From: Pedobacter nutrimenti
GTDB taxonomy: Bacteria > Bacteroidota > Bacteroidia > Sphingobacteriales > Sphingobacteriaceae
Length of the DNA stretch: 64,000 nt
Direction of reading: 5' to 3'
NCBI RefSeq assembly: GCF_003208655.1
Contig: NZ_QKLU01000006.1
Coordinates: 285,021 to 349,020, forward strand
Of the stretch, positions 34,214-41,947 are shown one piece after another. Position numbers and translations under genes: made by a program. Below the pieces are notes generated by a model, which had not been told where the DNA came from, did no database searches, and worked only from the letters and a program-made list of their open reading frames with translations. Numbering within the stretch: the stretch's first letter is position 1; each line of letters begins with the position of its first letter.

Positions 34214-35251
34214 ATGAAATTTAAGTCTATTCTTTCCATCTCCGCGATGGCCTTTACTTCTGTGTCTTATGCGCAGGATGCAGAAAAGAACCCGCTGCAG
34301 TTTTCAGGTTCAGCAGATACTTATTTTAAATACGATTTTCAAAAAAAACCGAACATCGGGACCAGCTTTGCCAGTGATCAGAATTCAATTTCCCTGGGAA
34401 TGATTGATGTCGCTTTAAAAAAGACGACAGGTAAGGCTTCTTTTGTTGGAGAGGTGTCTTTTGGGCCAAGGGGACAGTACCAGTCTCTTTTAAACGGGGA
34501 CGCAGCAGAGTCGAACGAAAAAAATTCCTTTCACATTCAGAACCTCTATGCAACTTATGCCGTGACAGAGCGGTTTTCAATGACAGCTGGTTTTATGGGG
34601 ACCTTTATAGGTTACGAGGTGATTTCACCTACCGGGAATTTTAATTATTCAACCTCTTATCTCTTTTCCAGCGGGCCCTTTCAAAATGCGGGCATCAAAG
34701 GAACTTATACGTTTTCACCGGCTGTAAGTCTGATGCTGGGCTTGTTTAATGACTGGAATACCTATAAAGACATTAACGGGGTTTCTCATTTCGGCGCACA
34801 ACTTAGCCTGGCGCCTGTTAAAGGATGGACGGCCTACCTGAATGTGCTGACCGGGAAAAATGCAGGTGCAGCAGGCGATGGTGCGCTTTTTGACCTGACC
34901 ACGGCTTATCAGCTCACAGAAAAAGTAAAGCTGGGTTTGAATGCTGCCGATTATAATATTTCTGGTCACAATGGTGGATATAGTGGTGCCGCACTGTATG
35001 CTCAAAATGCTTTCACTACTGCTTTTTCTCTTGGACTGCGGGGAGAGTACTTCAGGGTAAAAGATGTCGGTCCGCTAAAGGGGGAGAACTTTATGGCAGT
35101 GACCTTGTCCGGAAATTTCAAGTCCGGTGGCCTGACTTTTATTCCGGAAGTCAGACTGGACCACCGCTCTCAGGATTTGTTTGTCAAATCGGATTTGACA
35201 CCTACAAAGCTTGCCTCGCAGTTTTCACTTGCTGCGGTTTATGCTTTTTAA
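34214..35251 (+). CDS. Outer-membrane beta-barrel porin (OmpL-like, bbp2)
   Basis: A 345-residue outer-membrane protein with a signal peptide (ends SVSYAQ). The motifs QFSGSADTYFKYDF, LGMIDVALKKTTGKASFVGEVSFGPRG, NLYATYAVTERFSMTAGFMGT and GNFNYSTSYLFSSGPFQNAGI are those of the putative beta-barrel porin-2 family. It ends in alternating strands and a terminal aromatic residue (AAVYAF). Its place 51 bases after amtB suggests a role in ammonium or other nitrogen solute passage through the outer membrane; this is inference from context. Confidence 0.86.
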   Translation: MKFKSILSISAMAFTSVSYAQDAEKNPLQFSGSADTYFKYDFQKKPNIGTSFASDQNSISLGMIDVALKKTTGKASFVGEVSFGPRGQYQSLLNGDAAESNEKNSFHIQNLYATYAVTERFSMTAGFMGTFIGYEVISPTGNFNYSTSYLFSSGPFQNAGIKGTYTFSPAVSLMLGLFNDWNTYKDINGVSHFGAQLSLAPVKGWTAYLNVLTGKNAGAAGDGALFDLTTAYQLTEKVKLGLNAADYNISGHNGGYSGAALYAQNAFTTAFSLGLRGEYFRVKDVGPLKGENFMAVTLSGNFKSGGLTFIPEVRLDHRSQDLFVKSDLTPTKLASQFSLAAVYAF

Positions 35252-35280
35252 AAAAAAAACATCAACGCTAACCAAACCTG

Positions 35281-35310
35281 CCGCCGGAGCTTTTGTTCCG
35301 GCGGTTTTTT
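35281..35310. terminator. Rho-independent terminator between convergent genes
   Basis: CCGCCGGA (35281-35288) pairs with TCCGGCGG (35297-35304) and is followed by six T. It lies after the porin gene and just beyond the 3' end of the thioredoxin-like gene on the other strand. Confidence 0.88.
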
Positions 35311-35316
35311 GGGAAA

Positions 35317-35844
35317 TTATTTGCTTTTGACCATTTTCTGCAGATGGGTCTCAATCAGGTTGACCATTTGAGAAAATTCCTCGGGGCTATAGCCTATGGA
35401 TTGATAAATGATTTTGCCATTTTCATCTACGATGATGTTTCTGGGGATGGATTGTGTTGCAAATTGTTTAAAGATGTTGCGGTCCAGATCCGGAAGTATT
35501 GGAAAGGTAAAGCCTTTTTTCTCTTTAAAAGGAAGGAGTTTATCCCAGCCTTCTTCACGTCCAAAAACAAGGAAGGCGAATTTAGGGTTATTCTGGTTTT
35601 TTTCCCAGATCTGTTTTTGAGCCAGGGGTAATTCTGTATTGCAAGGCGGGCACCAGGTGGCAAACAAATTGATCAGGACCAATTTGCCCTTATAATCCCC
35701 GATATTGACTTTTTTCCCCTTTGAGATTTCAAAACTAAAAGCAGGTACAGGATCGCCAATTTTAGTCAGTGTAGATTTGTCTTCCTGTGCGGAAGAAAAA
35801 AGAGGCAGTAGCAATAGCAGTGCGCAGAGGTATTTCAATTTCAT
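35317..35844 (-). CDS. TlpA-like thioredoxin-fold protein
   Basis: A 175-residue secreted or envelope thioredoxin-like protein. The signal peptide ends near LFSSAQ; the redox motif is in LFATWCPPCNTELP (WCPPC). The redoxin/AhpC-like pattern GDPVPAFSFEISKGKKVNIGDYKGKLVLINLFATWC is complete, and SIPRNIIVDENGKIIYQSIG holds the cis-Pro region. Such proteins reduce periplasmic disulfides, for example in cytochrome c maturation or repair; no ccm gene is adjacent. Probably a single-gene unit. Confidence 0.92.
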   Translation of the reverse strand: MKLKYLCALLLLLPLFSSAQEDKSTLTKIGDPVPAFSFEISKGKKVNIGDYKGKLVLINLFATWCPPCNTELPLAQKQIWEKNQNNPKFAFLVFGREEGWDKLLPFKEKKGFTFPILPDLDRNIFKQFATQSIPRNIIVDENGKIIYQSIGYSPEEFSQMVNLIETHLQKMVKSK

Positions 35845-35879
35845 GTCAGGTGTTTTAGGTTCCTGACAAATATAAGCAA

Positions 35880-36353
35880 TTAGTGAACCATTTTATCTGC
35901 ACAGGTGGAGCTGGCAAAAGCTTCTGGTTTGGCTTTGAAAATAAAGCCCATACTCAGGATATAACCCATCGCTTCGTTCAGTGCCTTGTTGGATTTGAAC
36001 ATCGGATTGGTGTTGATGTCTGCATGGACTTCCAGGTCAACATCATATACGTCCAGTAAGTCGCAAATGGAATAGGCTGTTTCAATGGATTTCTGAACTT
36101 CTACCAGCATTCTTTCCTTAATGCTCATCCGTTGGGGTGTTTTTTCCTGATGGATGTACATGAAGCCGCCATGATGCTCTCTGAGCAAAACAATCACTGT
36201 AGCGAAATCTGTTAAAGCGCCTTTTACCTGTGAATCTGTACCAATGCAAACTTTTAAACGATAGCCATTTTCCGTTTCTCTGATGATGGCTTTTTCAACT
36301 TCTTCTAAAATGGACGAGTGGATCACTTCGCCGCTGAATTTTTTCCAGGTCAT
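35880..36353 (-). CDS. YkuK-like RNase H fold protein (DUF458)
   Basis: A 157-residue protein of the DUF458/YkuK family, a ribonuclease H-like fold. VCIGTDSQVKG carries the first acidic residue of the site (Asp after Gly-Thr), and DVDLEVHADINTNPMFKSNKALNEAMGYILSMGF is the family signature with DINTNP. KPEAFASSTCADKMV is the conserved C-terminus. The biological role is not established. A palindrome AACCTG-TTT-CAGGTT lies 22 bases upstream (36376-36390). Confidence 0.9.
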   Translation of the reverse strand: MTWKKFSGEVIHSSILEEVEKAIIRETENGYRLKVCIGTDSQVKGALTDFATVIVLLREHHGGFMYIHQEKTPQRMSIKERMLVEVQKSIETAYSICDLLDVYDVDLEVHADINTNPMFKSNKALNEAMGYILSMGFIFKAKPEAFASSTCADKMVH

Positions 36354-36615
36354 AATTGTTTCGTGTTAGATGAACAACCTGTTTCAGGTTTTCTAAATTT
36401 AACTGGATAATATTAAAATCATGTTAATTGGGGATTGTTTATTTGCTAACAATTCTCTGTTTATCAACAGGTTTTGAATAAATATAAGCAAAATAGCAGG
36501 AATATTTTGCTTAAAGGGATGGTGCTGCTTTGAAAATTATTTTAGTATCTTGAAAATAGAAACAGGATTTAAACATTTTTATTCGAAAATCGTTTTAAAA
36601 ACAGGATCCCCGCCT

Positions 36616-38037
36616 ATGAAAAGAAAACGACTCCAATATGGCCTTGTTCTAGTATTAGCGATGAGCAACCTGGCGCTGTTTGCTCAGAATCCCTTTGATG
36701 CGGCCAGACTGCTTACCGACAGCAGTGCTAAAATCCATCCTTTAAAACAACCGGAAAAAGTTGTTGTACCCAAAAAGCGGTTTGGTCGTGCGATGATCCA
36801 GCTGGGGCTGGCTGAGCTGATCCCTTTTACCTTTGACCGCTATGTGACCAGAGTAGATTATGCAAAAATTTCCTTTAAAACAATCGGTCATAACCTTAAG
36901 TTGAGCAGCTGGACCTGGGATAATGATGAGTTTCAGACCAATCAGTTTGGGCATCCATATCATGGAAGCTTGTTTTTTAGTTCTTTCAGGACAAATGGGT
37001 ATACCTTCTGGGAATCTGCCCCGGCCGTGGTGGTGGGCAGTTATCTATGGGAAACATTTGCCGAAAATCAGGAGCCTTCGCCAAATGATTTTATCAATAC
37101 AAGTTTTGGAGGGATTGTATTGGGAGAAACTACTTATCGCCTTTCCAACAAAATTATAAACAACCGAAGCCGCGGATTTAAAAGGCAGGCCAGTGAGGTT
37201 TTGGCTTTTATTGTGAATCCCATGAACGGACTGACCCGGATCCTGGATGGAAAATGGGGCAAAGTGAATCATGATCCGCTGGCAAATGATTCTTCTAAAG
37301 TCAGTGCAGAATTTGATTTTGGGGTCCGGCGGTACAGCCAGAGTAATGAAAATCTTTCAACCAAAGGCAGATTTGGCTGGTATGGCCGTGTAAAATTGCT
37401 TTATGGAAATGCTTATGAAAATTATAGAACACCCTTTACCAATATTTACATCAATGCTGAATTTGGAAAGGATGACAGTTCAAGTGTGAACATTATCAAT
37501 GTATATGGCTCCTTGGCAGGCTGGAGGATCCGTTCAGGAGAGCACATCCGGCACCTGGCTGTTTTATCGGCAAATTATGATTACATACGTAACCAGGCTT
37601 TCTTTTACGGGGCGCAGAGCGTGAAACTGAATCTGATGTCTGAGTATAAGTTGTCTTCGGGAGTTAAAATGAATACACTGATTGGATTAGGTCCGGTTGT
37701 TCTGGCAGCAGTTCCTGATAAATACAGGTTTCGTGGAAGGGATTATGATTATACTTCTGGTATTGGGGTTTCAGGTGCAGGTGGGTTTAGTATTGATGAA
37801 AAGCTTTTTTTTTCTGTTAATTACAGAGGAGGCTGGTTGAAAACCATAAACGGGAATTCCTCGCACTATTTTCTGCACACGGTATCGAGTGAAATCAGGT
37901 ACGAGTTTCTCAGGGGATTGTCTTTTACTTTTGAGCCAGGTTATTTTAGGCTGGAAGGGAATTACAGGGACTATGAAGATGTGAATAAAAAATATCCATA
38001 CCTGAGAACCTCTTTCCGTTATCAGGTGAACCTTTAA
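36616..38037 (+). CDS. DUF3943 outer-membrane-like protein
   Basis: A 473-residue protein with a signal peptide (MKRKRLQYGLVLVLAMSNLA, then LFAQ). The middle has the DUF3943 pattern: LSSWTWDNDEFQTNQFGHPYHGS, FFSSFRTNGYTFWESA, FINTSFGGIVLGETTYRLS and FIVNPMNGLTR. The C-terminal half is beta-strand-rich, ending FRYQVNL as expected of an outer-membrane barrel. Function unknown. I start at the ATG at 36616 because it gives a clean signal peptide; the longer frame begins with TTG at 36550. Confidence 0.88.
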   Translation: MKRKRLQYGLVLVLAMSNLALFAQNPFDAARLLTDSSAKIHPLKQPEKVVVPKKRFGRAMIQLGLAELIPFTFDRYVTRVDYAKISFKTIGHNLKLSSWTWDNDEFQTNQFGHPYHGSLFFSSFRTNGYTFWESAPAVVVGSYLWETFAENQEPSPNDFINTSFGGIVLGETTYRLSNKIINNRSRGFKRQASEVLAFIVNPMNGLTRILDGKWGKVNHDPLANDSSKVSAEFDFGVRRYSQSNENLSTKGRFGWYGRVKLLYGNAYENYRTPFTNIYINAEFGKDDSSSVNIINVYGSLAGWRIRSGEHIRHLAVLSANYDYIRNQAFFYGAQSVKLNLMSEYKLSSGVKMNTLIGLGPVVLAAVPDKYRFRGRDYDYTSGIGVSGAGGFSIDEKLFFSVNYRGGWLKTINGNSSHYFLHTVSSEIRYEFLRGLSFTFEPGYFRLEGNYRDYEDVNKKYPYLRTSFRYQVNL

Positions 38038-38228
38038 CCGGGGGGCTATGGTTTTTAATTCTTTGAGGGTAAGAACTGGATCTAAAAAGCGTTATAATAA
38101 TTATTGGTAATTATATTGAAAGATCTGATTTTTAAGTAAATTAGTGTTATAAAATGCAGTGAAAATAAGTAATGGATCTGGCCTTTTGGGGTCCTTCTAC
38201 AGATAAATAACCATAAAACATAAGCAGG

Positions 38229-38447
38229 ATGAACACGGAATTATTAAACGAGTTTTATTTGATGCAGCAAAGCAGGTCAAATGCAAAGTACCTGGAATTG
38301 CTGGATGAAAAGATGTATATGCCTGTAAGAAAGGTAAACAAAAAGGTTTCTTCCTGGATGAACCGCCGAGGATTGATGTTAATGAACCTGGAAAACAGGG
38401 TGAACCGTTCTGTAAGGAGACTGAGAAAAAAATATTTCCGGTTCTGA
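38229..38447 (+). CDS. Small basic protein, unknown
   Basis: A 72-residue Met-, Lys- and Arg-rich protein. The N-terminal half looks helical (NEFYLMQQSRSNAKYLELLDEKM) and the C-terminal half is strongly basic (VNRSVRRLRKKYFRF), as in nucleic-acid-binding or ribosome-associated small proteins. An AGCAGG sequence lies just before the ATG. No family is recognised. It stands alone between the DUF3943 and helicase genes. Confidence 0.55.
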   Translation: MNTELLNEFYLMQQSRSNAKYLELLDEKMYMPVRKVNKKVSSWMNRRGLMLMNLENRVNRSVRRLRKKYFRF

Positions 38448-38533
38448 CCTGGTTTTATGAAAAAGGATGCTTAAAGTAAAAGCCTCCATAATTTTAAACC
38501 AGTCCTTATGCCGAATAACATTATCTTTGTGCC

Positions 38534-39841
38534 ATGACGGTAGAAAAGGTATTGGCAAATTTAAAAATTTCCTCTTTAAATGAGATGCAGAAAGCAACCA
38601 TTTCCGCTGCGGATTTGCAGCGTGATGTGGTGTTGCTTGCCCCTACCGGCTCTGGAAAAACGCTGGCTTATCTGCTGCCTGTGTTCAAAAGTCTGGATGC
38701 TGCGGTAAAAGGAGTTCAGGTATTGATTATGGTGCCTTCCAGAGAACTTGCGCTTCAAATTGAACAGGTGTTCCGCCAAATGGGGACCGGATTTAAAGTA
38801 AACTGCTGTTATGGTGGCCATGCTGTCAGAACAGAACGCCATAATTTTGAAGAACCGCCAGCGGTCCTGGTGGGAACCCCGGGCAGAATTGCCTATCACC
38901 TCCGTCAGGAAAATTTTGACGAGTCCTGGGTGAAAACTTTGGTTCTTGATGAGTTTGATAAGGCGCTGGAATTTGGTTTTCAGGAGGATATGGCCTATAT
39001 TATTGGTCAGCTGCATTCCCTGAAACAAAGATTTCTGATTTCAGCAACGGCAATGGAAGAAGTTCCGGCATTTACCGGAGTGGAACAAGCTGTTGAAATT
39101 GATTTTCTCAAAGATGTCAAATCAGTGCCCGATCTTAAACTGATAAAAGTACTTTCAAAAGCAGAAGATAAACTCGATGTCCTGTTTAAACTGATCTGTA
39201 AAACAGGGGCCCAAACCACACTGATCTTTTGCAACCATAGGGAAACTGTTGACCGCATTAGCGATCTTTTGATTGATAAGGATCTTGCCCATGATATTTT
39301 TCATGGCGGAATGCAGCAGGATGAAAGAGAGCGGGCTTTGCTGAAATTCAGAAACGGAAGCATCAGGATCCTGATCACAACGGATTTGGCCTCCAGAGGT
39401 TTGGATATTCCGGAAGTGGAATGTATTATCCATTATCAATTGCCTTATACTGCTGATGCTTTTATCCATCGCAATGGACGGACCGCCAGAATGAATGCAA
39501 GTGGAACGGCCTATGTGATGCTCACCTCTGAAGAAAAATATCCTTTTTTGGCAGATGATCTTGAAATTGAACCTCTTAATGGTCAATATGACCTGCCAGC
39601 CGATGGCATATGGAAAACGCTGTACATTGCCGCCGGCCGGAAAGATAAAGTGAACAAAGTGGATATTGTTGGGCTTTTGCTGAAAAAAGGCGGATTGGAG
39701 AAAGAAGACGTTGGCCTGATAGAGGTCAAAGACCAGTGTGCTTATGTTGCAATCAAAAGAAACATGGTTGGAAAGGTCCTTTCTTCACTTGCGAATGAAA
39801 GATTAAAAAATAAAAAGATAAAAATTGAAGCCGCACTATAA
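38534..39841 (+). CDS. DbpA-like DEAD-box RNA helicase with DEFD motif
   Basis: A 435-residue RNA helicase. Q-motif region LNEMQ, Walker A APTGSGKT (36-43), motif Ia PSRELALQ, TPGR, motif II DEFD (139-142) in place of DEAD, motif III SAT, then TTDLASRGLD, and motif VI HRNGRTAR in place of HRxGRxGR. The C-terminal about 75 residues (YIAAGRKDKVNKVDIVGLLL) match the DbpA RNA-binding domain, which in E. coli DbpA targets 23S rRNA hairpin 92. A TATCTTTG promoter box ends 4 bases before the ATG, so the mRNA may be leaderless. The stop overlaps the next start. Confidence 0.92.
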   Translation: MTVEKVLANLKISSLNEMQKATISAADLQRDVVLLAPTGSGKTLAYLLPVFKSLDAAVKGVQVLIMVPSRELALQIEQVFRQMGTGFKVNCCYGGHAVRTERHNFEEPPAVLVGTPGRIAYHLRQENFDESWVKTLVLDEFDKALEFGFQEDMAYIIGQLHSLKQRFLISATAMEEVPAFTGVEQAVEIDFLKDVKSVPDLKLIKVLSKAEDKLDVLFKLICKTGAQTTLIFCNHRETVDRISDLLIDKDLAHDIFHGGMQQDERERALLKFRNGSIRILITTDLASRGLDIPEVECIIHYQLPYTADAFIHRNGRTARMNASGTAYVMLTSEEKYPFLADDLEIEPLNGQYDLPADGIWKTLYIAAGRKDKVNKVDIVGLLLKKGGLEKEDVGLIEVKDQCAYVAIKRNMVGKVLSSLANERLKNKKIKIEAAL

Positions 39842-40077
39842 TGAGCAATAACGATATTTTTAAAAAACTGCGCGTAGCGCTTCAGCTGACCAATGATGAT
39901 ATTATCGGAATTATGGAGCTGGTGAATTTTAAAATCACTAAAAGTGAACTGGGATCTTTTTTTCGCAGTGACGATCATCCAAACTTTAAACCTTGCGGAG
40001 ATCAGATTCTGAGGAACTTTCTTAATGGTCTGGTGATCTATAAGAGGGGACCAAAGCCCGAATCTACAAAATCTTAA
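39841..40077 (+). CDS. DUF1456 family protein, single domain
   Basis: A 78-residue protein of the DUF1456 (YehS) family: NNDIFKKLRVALQLTNDDII, EIxxL-like ELVNFKITKSELGSFFRSDDHPNFKPCGDQILRNFLNGLVIYKRG. E. coli YehS carries two such units in about 156 residues; this protein has one. It overlaps the helicase stop by one base (TAATG), so the two are co-translated. The function of DUF1456 is unknown; coupling to a DbpA-like helicase suggests a ribosome- or RNA-related role (inference). Confidence 0.88.
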   Translation: MSNNDIFKKLRVALQLTNDDIIGIMELVNFKITKSELGSFFRSDDHPNFKPCGDQILRNFLNGLVIYKRGPKPESTKS

Positions 40078-40185
40078 GTACCCCAGCAGAATAAACAGGG
40101 CGTTTATAAAGTTTAAAGAATAAAAAAACAGTATCTGGTGTAATAATTTATCTTTATACTGGTCTAAAGATTTGTTTTAAGATAA

Positions 40186-40791
40186 ATGGATACCGGTAAC
40201 CTACATAATCCCGAACACGAATTGCTATCCCGGTTGAGGGAGGGGGATGCTGCTTCCTTTAAAGAAATCTATGAACGGTACCGGCAAAGGGTATACCTTT
40301 ATGCCCTGAAAATTTCTAAATCCGATGATGTTGCAGATGAAATTGCCCAGGAGGTGTTTATCCGTCTTTGGGAGAAAAGAATGCAGATTAATACGGAAAT
40401 GAGTTTCGAAGGGTATATCAAAAAAATCACACTTCATCATGTCCTTAATCACCTTAAAAAAGTAGCGCGGGAAAGAACGCTGCAGGAACAGGTATTTGTC
40501 TACATTGATCAGATCAGGAACAGTACCGAAGAAGGGATTTATGAAAAAGAGCTGGTCCGGGTTTATCATGAGGCCGTGGAACAGTTGCCCCCTCAAAAAA
40601 AACTTATTTATAAAATGAGTAGAAATGAAGAACTGACTCATGACGAAATTGCAGAAAAACTGAATATATCTAAGAATACGGTAAAGAACCATATGGTAGA
40701 GGCCACTAAGTTTATACGTTCAAGCGTAAACAAGCATGGCAGTATCATTTGTTTTTTAATGGCCGCAACAAATTATTTTCACCGGAACTAG
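40186..40791 (+). CDS. ECF RNA polymerase sigma factor (FecI-like)
   Basis: A 201-residue extracytoplasmic-function sigma factor. Region 2 is FKEIYERYRQRVYLYALKISKSDDVADEIAQEVFIRLWEKR; region 4 is LPPQKKLIYKMSRNEELTHDEIAEKLNISKNTVKNHM, the usual Bacteroidota FecI-like pattern. It is followed by FecR, an STN-containing TonB receptor and a DUF4249 lipoprotein, so it is the cytoplasmic end of a cell-surface signalling cascade in which ligand binding at the receptor frees the sigma factor to transcribe the receptor operon. Confidence 0.94.
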   Translation: MDTGNLHNPEHELLSRLREGDAASFKEIYERYRQRVYLYALKISKSDDVADEIAQEVFIRLWEKRMQINTEMSFEGYIKKITLHHVLNHLKKVARERTLQEQVFVYIDQIRNSTEEGIYEKELVRVYHEAVEQLPPQKKLIYKMSRNEELTHDEIAEKLNISKNTVKNHMVEATKFIRSSVNKHGSIICFLMAATNYFHRN

Positions 40792-40861
40792 TCCTATCCC
40801 TTCTGAAGATTGTATTATATTTAAAGAAGCACCGAAAGGCTGTTTCTTATTTTAAAATATA

Positions 40862-41854
40862 ATGGAAGAAAAAGAGCAATTAAAGTATTTATACCGTCTG
40901 TACCTGACAAATCTGTGTACAGAAGAGGAGTTGAAAAAATTCTTCTCATTGCTTAATGAACAAAAATATGATAAAGAGATGATGGCCCTGTTGTCCCACA
41001 CCTGGGATAACCTGGAGGTACGACCTGAAGGAAACTTGAGTCCGGAATCTCTTTTAAAAGAAAATACTGATCCTAAAATAATTACTCTTAAACCTGAAAG
41101 GAAGCGTGGGTTTACCATCTGGAAAATAGCAGCAGCTATTTTGCTCGTAGTAGGTGCGGGTTATCTGTATAGAACGGAGGTTCTAAATATGGTAAGCCCT
41201 GTTCATGAACGGCAATTGTTGAGCGCAGCCGGGGAGCGCAGACAATTGCTGCTTCCTGACGGGACAAGAGTATGGTTAGGACCAGGATCCAGACTGGATT
41301 ACCCTAACCGTTTTAACGGGGAAAAAAGAATGGTAAAACTGGAAGGTGAGGCGTTTTTTGATGTGGTACATGACAGCAATCAGCCTTTTATTATCCAAAC
41401 AGATGAAGTCAGTACTACGGTGCTGGGAACCAGTTTTAATGTAAGGGCCTATAAAGGAAAAGAAAATGTTGAAGTGACATTGGTTACAGGTAAAGTTGCC
41501 GTAGCTTTAAAAAATAAGGGAAAAACCCTCCAAAATACGATCGAAAACAATCAGCAGATTATTGTAAATAAGGCAGATTTCAGTTTGGTGAAAAGAAATT
41601 ATCCCAATGCTTCTTCGTACCTGAATAAACGTATAGGTGTTTTTGACTATAACGGAGAATCTCTTGAGTTTGTTGTAAATGATTTAAAAGCGCAATATGG
41701 GGTTGAAATAAATATTGAACCCGCTCTCTTGACCAGGTCATTTTATGGGGAACTAAAGATGACGGACTCTTTGGAGCATACATTGAATAAATTATCTACG
41801 GTTATGGAAACCAAATGGTCCAAAAGTGAAGGTAAATATGTCATTAAAGAATAA
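40862..41854 (+). CDS. FecR-type anti-sigma factor
   Basis: A 330-residue single-pass membrane regulator. The cytosolic N-terminus (about 1-85) binds the sigma factor; the TM helix is FTIWKIAAAILLVVGAGYLY; the FecR domain has LPDGTRVWLGPGSRLDYP, RMVKLEGEAFFDV and VLGTSFNVRAY; the C-terminal DUF4974 domain ends MTDSLEHTLNKLSTVMETKW. It receives a signal from the STN domain of the TonB receptor and controls the ECF sigma factor encoded upstream, 70 bases away. Confidence 0.94.
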   Translation: MEEKEQLKYLYRLYLTNLCTEEELKKFFSLLNEQKYDKEMMALLSHTWDNLEVRPEGNLSPESLLKENTDPKIITLKPERKRGFTIWKIAAAILLVVGAGYLYRTEVLNMVSPVHERQLLSAAGERRQLLLPDGTRVWLGPGSRLDYPNRFNGEKRMVKLEGEAFFDVVHDSNQPFIIQTDEVSTTVLGTSFNVRAYKGKENVEVTLVTGKVAVALKNKGKTLQNTIENNQQIIVNKADFSLVKRNYPNASSYLNKRIGVFDYNGESLEFVVNDLKAQYGVEINIEPALLTRSFYGELKMTDSLEHTLNKLSTVMETKWSKSEGKYVIKE

Positions 41855-41897
41855 AGTATAGCTTATGTGCTAAGCAGTTATAAAAATCAATTTCCGA

Positions 41898-41918
41898 ACT
41901 GTCAAGTGCAGTGACAGT
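41898..41918. promoter_or_regulatory. Inverted repeat before TonB receptor gene
   Basis: ACTGTCA (41898-41904) and TGACAGT (41912-41918) form a perfect 7-base inverted repeat with a 7-base spacer, 29 bases upstream of the receptor ATG. It may be an operator or part of the ECF-dependent promoter region. Confidence 0.4.
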
Positions 41919-41947
41919 CACCTAATAAAGATATTAAACATTAAACT

